Shown: positions 1 through 7,637, numbered from the stretch's first letter. The stretch: DNA of 8,127 nt from CAJBLF01 sp964495825 (GCA_964495825.1 CAZBWI010000012.1:1-8127); one strand, 5' to 3'. Program-made: numbers and translations. The notes: generated from the sequence alone by a model not told the origin.

Positions 1-30
1 TTTGAATAATACGAATTTTTTTCATTTCTT

Positions 31-123
31 TGTCAGTATAGATAAATGTCATCTTTTATTTTGTTAAGGATAAATCCTTAACAATTTTACTGACATTTCT
101 ATTTTTGCCTAGTACTGACATTT
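31..123. repeat. Cluster of TGACATT motifs in the leading non-coding region
   Basis: TACTGACATT occurs twice in direct orientation, at 88-97 and 113-122, spaced 25 bases apart. The inverted form TGTCAGTA lies at 31-38 and the inverted AAATGTCA at 44-51. The copies surround the long inverted repeat at 61-84 and lie upstream of the promoter of the hydrolase gene. The spacing suggests an operator or another protein-binding array, but this is inference. No gene could be found in 1-222 on either strand, even with UGA read as sense. Confidence 0.4.
61..84. terminator. Perfect 11-bp inverted repeat, possible terminator
   Basis: TTGTTAAGGAT (61-71) and ATCCTTAACAA (74-84) are perfect reverse complements separated by two A residues. 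The + strand follows with TTTT (85-88), and the other side is also T/A-rich, so the element could terminate transcripts from a gene lying to the left of the window. The stem is AT-rich and the U-tract short, so a dyad operator is an equally possible reading. Confidence 0.4.
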
Positions 124-156
124 TAACCTTGCTGTGACACTCCGAGCTCTTTTGCT

Positions 157-184
157 TTGAAAACTCCATAAAAATCACTATACT
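157..184 (+). promoter_or_regulatory. Sigma70-type promoter for the hydrolase gene
   Basis: A TTGAAA -35 hexamer (157-162) and a TATACT -10 hexamer (179-184) are separated by 16 bases. Each differs from consensus at one position. Transcription would start near 190, giving a leader of roughly 30 bases before the ATG at 223. This is the best-matching promoter in the window. Confidence 0.6.
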
Positions 185-222
185 CTCCGTTACGCACATT
201 TTTTTATACGTTCATTATTATT

Positions 223-729
223 ATGACAGAAACTGCATTAGTGCTTATTGATTTTCAAAAGGAATGGCTCGAACCAGAAAGTGATTATTATGTAGGTGAA
301 ATACAGGAAACATTAGGGAAAGTGAACTATCTTATCGATTATTGTAGGGCAAGAGAGTATAAAATCATCCGGACTAAACATAGAGAACCTAATTCTCTCG
401 AGGCGTTTGGACCAGAAACACAATTTATTCCTGAATTGAAAATCCAGGAATCTGACACCATCATCATCAAGAATAAAATCAGTCCGTTTTATAATACATC
501 ATTGGAAAAGGAGCTTGAAGGAATCAAAAATGTTATTGTTTGAGGAATACTGACCAATCTCTGTGTCAGGAGTTTTATCCAGGATGCGTATGATAGGGAT
601 TTTAATATCACTGTCATCAAAGATTGTTGTGTAGCTCATACCCCAGAGATCCAGGAATTTACATTCTTTGATCTTCATCAAACGAGAGATGAAATTGTTT
701 TTATGGATCTTAAGGAATTTGTTGAATAG
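223..729 (+). CDS. Isochorismatase-family cysteine hydrolase (one UGA-Gly codon)
   Basis: This is a 168-residue cytoplasmic alpha/beta hydrolase of the isochorismatase/nicotinamidase superfamily, about the usual length for the group. The expected catalytic triad is visible: Asp10 in ALVLIDFQ, Lys83 six residues before Phe89 in the KNKISPF stretch, and Cys114 in GILTNLCV. The nucleophile Cys and the conserved G-x-x-T-N/D-x-C loop lie after an in-frame UGA at 541-543 (codon 107). The gene is therefore complete only if UGA is sense; read as Gly it gives VIVGGILTNLCV. It stops at TAG. The start follows a clear promoter, but there is no Shine-Dalgarno motif in front of the ATG. The superfamily covers nicotinamidase, isochorismatase, N-carbamoyl amidases and others. 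The substrate cannot be told from sequence, and no biosynthetic partner lies next to it. The gene stands alone, followed by a terminator. Confidence 0.9.
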
Positions 730-747
730 GTCTTACTCATAGATAGT

Positions 748-786
748 ATACAAAAAACAGTCCTTCAAGGTGACTGTTTTTTGTAT
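748..786. terminator. Bidirectional intrinsic terminator between the hydrolase gene and nrdR
   Basis: A 15-bp perfect stem is formed by 748-762 (ATACAAAAAACAGTC) and 772-786 (GACTGTTTTTTGTAT), with a 9-base loop. A run of six A in the left arm and six T in the right arm gives a U-tract in either direction. It sits 18 bases after the TAG of the + strand hydrolase gene and 33 bases past the TAA of the - strand nrdR, so it can end both convergent transcripts. Confidence 0.85.
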
Positions 787-819
787 CTATTGTCGATCAT
801 CGACTGTTGATTGCTATAG

Positions 820-1254
820 TTAATCGATGAATTTTTTAAAATCATTTAAGCTATCAAATGACTTGTATACAGAAGCAAATCTTACATAGACGACTGGATC
901 TATTTGTTTCAATGCTCTAAGCACATCGTCGCCGATTTCCTTTGACGTGATTTCATTCTTGTTCGTAGATCGTTCTGCTTCAAGATTGTTAATAAGATTT
1001 TCTATTTGTTCTTTATCGATTTCCCTTTTTGCGAATGCTAAAAGTAATGCTTTTTTGAGCTTCTGTCTATCGTACATTTCTTTACTGCCATCTTTTTTGA
1101 TAACAACTAATTCTGTAAATCCTTTCCTTTCAAAGGTTGTGAATCTATGCTGACAATATTCGCATTCTCTTCTTCTTCTGATACTTTGACCGTCTTCGAC
1201 TACTCTCGAATCGATGACTTTAGTTTCCATACTCTGGCATTTTGGACACTTCAT
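820..1254 (-). CDS. nrdR: NrdR, transcriptional repressor of ribonucleotide reductase genes
   Basis: This 144-residue protein is close to the standard NrdR length. The N-terminal zinc ribbon is intact, with Cys3, Cys6, Cys31 and Cys34, and is followed by the basic SIRRRRECEYC stretch typical of the family. An ATP-cone domain occupies about residues 49-139 (VVIKKDGSKEMYDRQKL through YVRFASVYKSF). In the family, this domain senses dATP/ATP and controls binding to NrdR boxes upstream of nrd operons. There is no UGA codon in this gene, and it stops at TAA. No ribonucleotide reductase gene is present in the window, and I saw no convincing NrdR box at its own promoter. It lies 151 bases downstream of the 733-residue gene on the same strand, so it probably has its own promoter. 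The ATG lacks a Shine-Dalgarno motif. Confidence 0.96.
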   Translation of the reverse strand: MKCPKCQSMETKVIDSRVVEDGQSIRRRRECEYCQHRFTTFERKGFTELVVIKKDGSKEMYDRQKLKKALLLAFAKREIDKEQIENLINNLEAERSTNKNEITSKEIGDDVLRALKQIDPVVYVRFASVYKSFDSLNDFKKFID

Positions 1255-1303
1255 AACATGATATACTATATAAAATGAATAATGAAATATTGGTGCTTGT
1301 TAT

Positions 1304-1309
1304 ATTATA
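1304..1309 (-). promoter_or_regulatory. Candidate -10 box for nrdR
   Basis: The minus strand reads TATAAT here, about 50 bases upstream of the nrdR ATG. No matching -35 hexamer lies at 16-18 bases; a TTTACA occurs 23 bases upstream, which is too far. A second AT-rich TATAGT stretch lies closer to the start. The call rests on the perfect -10 alone. Confidence 0.3.
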
Positions 1310-1405
1310 GACTATTGTAGATCATGAGAGTTTGTAAATGTATACTTCATACATTATTCATTCTTAATTTTTAATTATTAATTTGCGAATTCGTAGGCTG
1401 AGTAT

Positions 1406-3607
1406 TTATTGTGGCATGAGGAATCTTTTGTTGTAATAGGTGATGTTTTTGAGGAATCCTTTGAATCGGATAATGTCCTCACTGATAATCTTCTTCTTGG
1501 TTTCTTCAAGATCCTTATTGTTTGAGAATTGTATCCAATTGTCAGCACCAATTTTGAGATAGTCCTTATTATCATCGATTTCGATTCGATGTTTCATGAT
1601 TTCATTGAAATCAGCTTGGAGCATATTGATGATATCTGTGATTTTGTGGTGATAATATTCGTCGATATTCAAGATATCCTTGATATAAAGTTTAATAAGC
1701 AAAGTATCATCTATATGACTGTTCTTTATAGTGGTACTATCTCTTAGATATGTCAGGTAAATCAAGAATCCAAAAAGCGTTTCTCTGATAGTTGAAAGGA
1801 TACCTAGTATTGCAAGGTCAGAATAATTTTCTTTTAAAAATATTTTTTGCTCTGACAATATTCTAGAAAATCTTTTACTGACTCGGAAATCTAAGTTATA
1901 GATATTCTCTTTGATATGATAGATATCTTGTTTACTCAGCTCTTTCTTCAATGTTTTTATGAAGTCCTTATATGAAAGGTTATTGGCGATATCTGCATAG
2001 ACGGATTCTACAAATTGTTTGTCTGATAGTTTTACCATAGTCGAGATTTCAAGACCGATAAGTCCTTTGAACAGCTCGATAATCTTCTTATTTTTAATGA
2101 ATAATCTGATATCTTTGGGATTGATATCCTGGAGTATTGTCGCCAAAAAGCTCTCATCAAAAGATTTCAATACAGCAATATTTGAATAGATGTTTTTGAT
2201 ATCGGTTTTGTGAGGAAGTATGAATTTCTGTTTGCCAGCTCTCACATTTTCTGCTGTATGTTTGTAGAAAAAAACATTTTTCCCATATTGGTAGAGGAGC
2301 CCTCCATAATAGAGTAGTGTGTAGTTTTTTTCGTCAAGATGCTCGTCAGTAATATTTAGTGCGTGGATGATTGGTTTCCTAAATAGTCTGAGAAAAAAGG
2401 AATCACCCCTGGAAACCCATGATCCTCCGACGAGCGTGATATAGAAATTGAGGATTTTTTCCATCATCTTGGATTCTTTCTTAATCCTTTCTGGAATTTT
2501 GAAACTCTCAATATTTTCAACATCTTCACCGATAGAGGACATAAGATCGTCTATATCCTCTTTGGTCGTTCATACATTATCATGATCTCTGAAGGTAGTG
2601 ATCATATATTTTTGAACACCGGCAAAAAAATTCTTCTTGAAATTTCTATAATCCGTGATGGTGAGTAAAAATTCTTCTAATTTACTTTGGTCTTTGCGGA
2701 AGTTAGTAATGAAGGTGTCGAGGTATTTTCTATCAAAGATCTTGGAGATAACAGTATCGGTGATGAGGAACATATCAGAATCGATGAATAGGTATCTGAG
2801 CAAAATATCTGCCGGCAAGATGGATTGCATGATTTTGGTCTCCAATGCTGAGAAATTTCTCTTGTCCGTATATTCCTTATGATGTGCAAGAAATTCTGTA
2901 TAGATGGTTTTTGCATCGCCTTTGAGCTCATCATAAAATAATCGCGAATAGATATCATAATCGGTGACATTTTGATGAACAAAGATATTGTTGAATTTTT
3001 TATAGACAGCGAAAAGCATCAAAAAAACTTCTATCTGATTTAATAATTCTTTTTTCAATACCTTAATGACGGCAGGATCTGCTTTCTTGCCTGTCTGCTG
3101 GGAAACAAATTCATAAAATGAAAATAGCACATCGATGAATCGATTATAGTTACGTTCTTTATCCTGATATGGGAAAATTTTCAATCTTGCTAAAAATACA
3201 AAGCTAAGGAGAAATATCGTATAGAGGAAATTGAGATAATATTCAGGTGGATGTTTTCTAAAGATATCCTTGATATAGAGTGCACTAACAAGAGCAAGAT
3301 TATTGGAAATGTTTGCTGGCGAAAAGAATCTATATCCATTTAGGTTCGCTGTAGCACAATAACTGTAATAGGTATCAATATCTTTGGGTTTAATATTTAT
3401 TTGCTCGCCAAACCCTATTTTGAACTCAAAAGGATCGAGCGTTATATCAAAAAGATTTAGCTTATAATTTTCCACTATTTTCCTGTTGATTACAGAAAAA
3501 AACTCTTTCGTAGAGATAAATGAGATAAACATGCTTGCAGGATTGATCGTTTGTGCAACGATTTCATCGGGGAAAAGCGATAGTAGGACTCTTTTGAAGA
3601 GCTGCAT
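1406..3607 (-). CDS. Unrecognised 733-residue protein (one UGA-Gly codon)
   Basis: I do not recognise a family. Read with UGA as Gly, one open frame runs from the ATG at 3607 to a TAA at 1406. With the standard code it would split into a 345-residue and a 378-residue ORF at 2570-2572. The UGA (residue 346) falls in an acidic, probably flexible linker (DHDNVGTTKEDIDDL) between two helix-rich halves. One hydrophobic stretch at residues 124-140 (YLNFLYTIFLLSFVFLA) could be a membrane segment. A weaker one at about 599-621 contains Arg-Glu and is doubtful. The rest is rich in Lys, Ile, Phe and Tyr, and I see no nucleotide-binding, protease or nuclease motif and no signal peptide. The start is fixed by an in-frame TAA just upstream (3635-3637), which is also the stop of the preceding FKBP gene. 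That stop lies 27 bases away, so the two genes are probably co-transcribed. A weak AAGAG precedes the ATG. Confidence 0.85.
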
Positions 3608-3634
3608 ATCTGCTCTTAAGACGCTAAAATGATA

Positions 3635-4144
3635 TTATTGTTTGGAAAGTATAGTGACTGTATATTTCAAGGTATCCCAGGTCTGTCTCGGATTGATATC
3701 GAAGAGTACGAATTCATTTCCCTCGGTATCAGTTTCTGTTCCTTTGATGATACCTTCGACGGTATCAAGTTTTTGTATTGATCATATTTTAGGTGTGATA
3801 CCGAGCTTATCGAAGATAAGTTTGCCGACTTTTTGGACATTTTGTTGCTGATAAAGTTTTCCATATCCTTTATCTGGAGTGATGGTTATGGTCTTGCTTT
3901 TGCCAACTTTCATACCAACGACTGCTTCATCTAGTCCTTGGATGACTTGATGTGCTCCTACCGTGAATGTCAATGGTGAATCTTTGGTATTTTGATCAAA
4001 GAGTGATCCATCGGAATATCTCGCAGTATAGACGATAGTAATAGTGTCTCCTGTTTGTATTTTATTTTGACTCGTACATCATGCTATCATTATAACAGAA
4101 AGCGATGCAATACTAATGGCAAAGAAAGAGATAATTTTTTTCAT
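3635..4144 (-). CDS. SlyD-like FKBP-type peptidyl-prolyl isomerase lipoprotein (two UGA-Gly codons)
   Basis: This 169-residue protein begins with a lipoprotein signal: a KK pair, a hydrophobic core at residues 4-20, and the lipobox IAGC with Cys23 as the lipidated residue. The lipobox glycine (Gly22) is itself encoded by UGA (4079-4081). The mature part is an FKBP fold. DGSLFDQN (45-52), the PLTFTVGAHQVIQGLDEAVVGM stretch (57-78) and TPDKGYG (89-95) match the SlyD/archaeal-type FKBP signature. An inserted 'flap' region covers about residues 96-145, and the C-terminal strand FDINPRQTWDTLKYTVTI corresponds to the SlyD vDxNHPLAGktLxF segment. A second UGA (3782-3784) encodes Gly121. Its expected role is prolyl isomerisation or chaperone work on proteins outside the cytoplasmic membrane. 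Starting at TTG 3973 would remove the signal peptide and the first FKBP strand, so the ATG at 4144 is preferred. The stop is TAA. It is the middle gene of a probable three-gene operon. Confidence 0.93.
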
Positions 4145-4168
4145 GGATAGGTGTTTTATAGTGATAAA

Positions 4169-4191
4169 TATAGATATAGTAAGCATCTATA
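4169..4191. repeat. Short inverted repeat between the membrane-protein and FKBP genes
   Basis: TATAGAT (4169-4175) and ATCTATA (4185-4191) are perfect reverse complements with a 9-base loop. They lie in the 59-base gap between two minus-strand genes. There is no U-tract, so this is more likely a weak processing or regulatory hairpin than a terminator. The arms are also AT-rich enough to be chance. Confidence 0.25.
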
Positions 4192-4203
4192 CTTCCAATG
4201 CAA

Positions 4204-4617
4204 CTATTTTCTATTGAGTTTATCCAGGATGAATTTTTTCCATGACTCTTGCGGAGTAGTGATGGTATCCTCCTCATAGCCAAGTGGTGTTACCCTAGTT
4301 CACGTGTTAACTTCCTGTTTCTGATACATTTCTTCAAATTTTACGATATATTCGTTGCGCATCAACATATTGTTCTCATGTTCAAGAAAATATTTTGCAT
4401 AATCAGATTTTTCATAATTAACAAGGAAATTTTGAGTAAAATTCAGTTCATCGATCTTCATTTGTTTTTCTATAGTCGCATCTTCGATTGCGGTCTCTAT
4501 GGAAACGTAATTTACATAAGTCCTGATAGCGAAAATCATCGCAAAAAGATCTAGAATCAAAATTCCATATTTAATACGGTTGGGATATCTTCTGAGTAGT
4601 GCACGTATAAATTCCAT
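4204..4617 (-). CDS. Small single-pass membrane protein of unknown function (one UGA-Gly codon)
   Basis: This is a 137-residue protein I cannot assign. The N-terminus is basic (RALLRRYPNRIK) and is followed by one hydrophobic segment at about residues 17-36 (YGILILDLFAMIFAI onward). By the positive-inside rule the N-terminus should be cytoplasmic and the rest outside. The segment after it, residues 38-100, is charged and probably helical (IETAIEDATIEKQMKIDEL; KYFLEHENNM), compatible with a coiled coil. An in-frame UGA at 4300-4302 encodes residue 106. Reading through it adds a tail that ends ESWKKFILDKLNRK before the TAG, so the protein is 32 residues longer than the standard code would give. 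The layout resembles small divisome or secretion accessory proteins only in shape. It is the first gene of the minus-strand cluster with the FKBP lipoprotein, which suggests an envelope role. Confidence 0.8.
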
Positions 4618-4623
4618 AAACTC

Positions 4624-4636
4624 AATGAATAATGAA
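4624..4636 (-). repeat. Leader motif TTCATTATTCATT, also present before nrdR
   Basis: On the minus strand TTCATTATTCATT lies 6 bases upstream of the membrane-protein ATG. The identical 13-mer occurs at 1274-1286 on the minus strand, 19 bases before nrdR. A related TTCATTATT occurs at 211-219, just before the hydrolase ATG. An opposite-orientation copy, CATTATTCATT, lies at 1352-1362. The function is unknown, and AT-rich composition makes some matches likely by chance. Confidence 0.35.
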
Positions 4637-4720
4637 TAACATCAGATTTTTGTTCTTGTGAACTATGAATAGAATATCAATGATTTATGAGTAATGCGGT
4701 TGAAAAATCAAGAGAAATTG

Positions 4721-4785
4721 GTAGAAAGTAGCGGGTAAAAGGTAGAAAAGAATAAGCCTTCTACCTTATACTTTATACTTTCTAC
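4721..4785. repeat. Nested inverted repeat in the mutL leader
   Basis: Two concentric stems are visible. The outer one pairs GTAGAAAGTA (4721-4730) with TACTTTCTAC (4776-4785). The inner one pairs 4736-4747 with 4759-4770 (TAAAAGGTAGAA / TTCTACCTTATA, 11 of 12 paired). The two are separated by a 5x5 internal loop, and the inner loop is 11 bases. The structure ends 11 bases before the mutL ATG. It also contains two TATACT sequences (4767-4772 and 4774-4779), but no good -35 accompanies them. It could be a leader hairpin, a dyad operator for the divergent pair, or a dispersed intergenic repeat. Confidence 0.6.
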
Positions 4786-4796
4786 TATTATTTGGT

Positions 4797-6506
4797 ATGG
4801 CTATACGTAGATTACCAGAATATCTTATCAATAGGCTCAAAGCAGGTGAGATAGTCGAAAGACCAGCTTCTATTTTGAAGGAATTGGTAGAAAATAGTTT
4901 AGATGCAGGAGCGACACAGGTCAAGATAGATATCCATGATGGGGGAAAATCCTTGATCAGTGTAGAGGATAATGGTTCATGAATCGAACTTTCTGATATG
5001 GAATTGCTCTTTGAAAGATATGCGACGTCCAAGATTTATGGTGAACAGGATTTATTCAATTTAAGCAGTTATGGTTTTCGTGGAGAGGCATTAGCTAGTA
5101 TCGCTGAAGTCAGTAAGACTACCATAATTTCCAAGACTGAATATAGCGAGATAGGAACGAAAATAACTAAATTGGGGATGGATCCTATCATCAAACATCA
5201 ACCGGTAGGATTTGTTCATTGAACTATTGTTACGGTCGAAGACTTATTTTATAATGTACCTGCAAGACTCAAATTCCTCAAGTCCTCGCAGACGGAATTT
5301 TTCTATTGCTATAACTATATCACCGATATCGCACTCATACATCCCGACAAATCATTCGTTTTCAAGAAAAATGATAAGATTATTTTCGATCTACAACCGA
5401 GAGCATCCTTATTGGAGAGAATTCAGGATATCTACAAGAAGGATCGAAGTAAACATATTAAGGAAGTACAGCATACGGCAGATGAATTATCTTTATATGG
5501 CATTATCTGAAATGCTCAATTATTATTCTGATCGTCGGAGAATATCAAGATCTATGTCAACAAAAGGCCAGTCCAGGATAAGGTCATCAAAAAAGCGCTT
5601 ATGGATGCTTACTACAGGCAGATAGCACCCAATGAATATCCGTTGGCATTACTTATGATAGATGCAAAGCCGAGTTTTGTAGATGTGAATGTACATCCGA
5701 GAAAATTGGAAGTGAAATTTGCGGATTCTAGGAAGGTCTATGACCTCATCTATACAAATATCCAGAAAACACTGGGTGAACATAGAATATCTACTATCAG
5801 TCAGCAGTTTTCCAGGTTGGAAGTTACTTTTGATCAGAAACCGGTGATAGAACAGGAGAGTATGTTTGGCGTGAATGATTTTGCAACAGTATCTCAGACC
5901 GCGTCGTTTGTCGCGGAACAGCAGGAACAGTTGCGAGATAAAGAGATTGGCGACTACAAAGTCATCGGGCAATTGCGGAATTCTTATATTTTAGTCGAAT
6001 CAGCAGATGCATTATTCTACATCGATCAGCACGCGTTAGCTGAAAGGATTCTATTTGAACATATCAAGTCATTAGTGAAGGAAAGGCATCAGTCAGAAAT
6101 TCTTTTACAACCAATTACGATTGAAATAACTACTATTCCAAATCTTGATCAGAAACTTGATGAAATCAATACTTTGGGATTCGATGTGTCCATGATCGGA
6201 GAAAATAAGATTGCTATTTATTCCGTTCCGCAGATTTTTTCAGTCTACAAGATAGATATGGAGAAGGTATTCAATCATATCTTATATCTAGAGAAGATAA
6301 CATTTGATCATATATTAGACAAAATTTTTGCAACACATGCATGCAAGGTTTCCATCAAAGCAGGGGATAGGCTCTCGCTACCGGAGATGACAAATCTGGT
6401 AAAAGAATGACTTTCCACTATTTCAGGACTCTTTGTATGTCAGCATGGTAGGCCATTCTTTATCAAGACACCCAAGAGTGATATCGATAAATTCTTTGAC
6501 AGATAA
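4797..6506 (+). CDS. mutL: DNA mismatch repair protein MutL, endonuclease type (five UGA-Gly codons)
   Basis: This 569-residue protein is complete only when UGA is glycine. The N-terminal GHKL ATPase carries ELVENSLDAGA (Glu29 catalytic, Asn33 for Mg-ATP), VEDNGSGI with Gly62 from UGA 4980-4982, the ERYATSKI stretch, and GFRGEAL (93-99). It continues with GTIVTVEDLFYNVPAR, where Gly142 comes from UGA 5220-5222. UGA at 5508 and 5529 give Gly238 and Gly245 in the transducer domain, before VNKRPVQDK. The C-terminal dimerisation/nuclease domain keeps DQHALAERILFE (410-421), the DQHA(X)2E(X)4E metal-binding motif of nicking MutL proteins. It also keeps ACKVSIKAGD (515-524) and CQHGRP (548-553), a variant of CPHGRP that retains the Cys and His. 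UGA 6408 gives Gly538. The protein is at the short end for MutL, with a short inter-domain linker. The endonuclease motif implies MutH-independent repair. No mutS is in the window. The start is chosen by alignment to the family N-terminus; no Shine-Dalgarno motif is seen. The stop is TAA. Confidence 0.97.
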
Positions 6507-6531
6507 AAAAACCCGTATTTACGGGTTTTTT
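6506..6531. terminator. Bidirectional intrinsic terminator between mutL and nusA
   Basis: AAAAAACCCGTA (6506-6517) and TACGGGTTTTTT (6520-6531) form a 12-bp perfect stem with a TT loop. The GC-rich part is ACCCGTA/TACGGGT, flanked by A and T runs, so it works in both directions. It begins inside the mutL stop codon and lies 20 bases beyond the nusA stop, serving the two convergent genes. Confidence 0.93.
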
Positions 6532-6550
6532 CTTAGAAATTATATTTTGA

Positions 6551-7579
6551 TTATCTGATTTCGATTTGATACCCGGTAAGTTGCGTAGCTAACTTCACAT
6601 TAGATGCTCATTTACCGATAGCCAATGCTTTTTGGCTTTCATCCATAGTCACGATAGCTTTGTTATCTACTAATTCCACTGTATTGATCTGGGCTGGTTT
6701 AAGACAGTTTTTGATAAGCTGGATAGGATCATCAGTATCCTCGATGAAGTCTATTTTTTCTCCATCCAATAATGAAAGCACGGTATTGATTCTATCTCCC
6801 TTACTTCCGACCATAACACCAACAGGATCAACCTTTTCTTCATTTGAATATACGATGATCTTGGTTCTTTTCCCAGGAATTCTTACTATTTTTTCTATTC
6901 AGACCACGCCTTCTTCAAGCTCAGGGACGATTTTTCTCAGGATCGCTTCGATATATTCTGTGGTAGATTGGGTGATCTCCAAGATAATTCCTCCTTGTCC
7001 TTTGGATATTTGTTTCAAAAGGACAAAAATCTCTTCACCTGGTTCGTACATCCTATTGGGAATCTGTCCATCTGGTTGTAATACTACAGCAGTTCATTCA
7101 ATATCCAAAATAACACTATCTCCATGAACTCTGATAACTCTTGCTTTCAAGAGCTCTCCTTGTTTATTTTGAAATTTTTCGTAGAATCTTTCTCTCTCTA
7201 TTCCTTTCAAGTTCTGTTTGATAGTCTGAGCAGCTGATTGAGCAGCGATCCTTGAAAGTTCAAGGGTATCAGGAGTTACATTGATCAATAATTTTTCTCA
7301 TAAAGTTACATCTTTTCTGATTTTTTTGGCTTCAGACAAAGTTATCTGAGTTTCTTCGTCTTCAACCTCTTTTACTACTTCGAGTTCTCTATATATTTCT
7401 ACATTACCATCATTATCAATATTGATGATAATTTCAGATTTCTTGTACTGAGGATAATCTTTTTTGAATCCTGATTTGATACCAGCTTTCACGATCTCTA
7501 AGACTTGATAGGGATCGAATTTATAATCGTCGACAAGTGCCATGATAGCAGCTTGAATACTTTTTCCATCTAATTTCAT
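6551..7579 (-). CDS. nusA: Transcription termination/antitermination factor NusA (four UGA-Gly codons)
   Basis: This 342-residue protein has the core NusA architecture. An N-terminal RNA-polymerase-binding domain spans about residues 1-125 and includes SRIAAQSAAQTIKQ. It is followed by an S1 domain (about 135-200, GELLKARVIRV onward), KH1 (VDPVGVMVGSKGDR, GSKG at 258-261) and KH2 (ALAIGKGASNVKLATQLTGY, 318-337). It ends at the usual core terminus, GYQIEIR, without the C-terminal acidic repeats of Proteobacteria. UGA codons at 7298, 7094, 6899 and 6608 encode Gly94, 162, 227 and 324. Gly94 falls at the conserved Gly before the NVTP segment. The second KH loop reads GKGA, so the last Gly of GxxG is Ala. 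NusA binds RNA polymerase and nascent RNA to control pausing and termination. Its usual partners rimP and infB are not beside it here; a transposase lies upstream. The stop is TAA. Confidence 0.97.
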
Positions 7580-7617
7580 TATTTTTTACAGTAAATAAAA
7601 AATAGGATAATGTTACG

Positions 7618-7637
7618 ATATCCTAACTTGAGGATAT
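7618..7637. repeat. Inverted repeat in the nusA leader
   Basis: ATATCCT (7618-7624) and AGGATAT (7631-7637) are perfect complements with a 6-base loop, ending about 39 bases upstream of the nusA ATG. AGGATA-like copies also occur at 7604-7610 and 7660-7666. It could be an operator or leader hairpin for nusA; the arms are short. Confidence 0.3.

Noticed and set aside
1..222. CRISPR-like repeats at the left edge
   Set aside because: The repeated units are only about 8-10 bases, in mixed orientation and with irregular spacing; there are no spacers and no cas genes.
541..543. UGA as selenocysteine or tryptophan
   Set aside because: Trp is encoded by TGG in several genes here, and UGA sites align with Gly (DNGxGI, GTxVxVxDLF, lipobox). 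No selenoprotein family or SECIS-like context fits the genes concerned.
792..804. Palindrome GTCGATCATCGAC downstream of nrdR
   Set aside because: A short dyad with a one-base centre in a small intergenic gap; no repeat partner or gene context supports a site.
1255..1405. Possible small gene or terminator between the 733-residue gene and nrdR
   Set aside because: No open frame of meaningful length on either strand and no GC-containing stem followed by a U-tract; only AT-rich sequence with short repeats.
5212..5625. A 137-residue ORF on the + strand inside mutL
   Set aside because: It is in another frame, while the true mutL frame remains open there when UGA is sense; the translation shows no family features.
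4797..6506. mutL as a pseudogene or a run of fragments
   Set aside because: All interruptions are UGA, in one frame, and at Gly-compatible or conserved Gly positions; the catalytic motifs are intact across the joins.
6660..7127. A 155-residue + strand ORF opposite nusA
   Set aside because: It is antisense to well-conserved S1 and KH coding sequence and has low-complexity Ser/Ile-rich content typical of a shadow frame.
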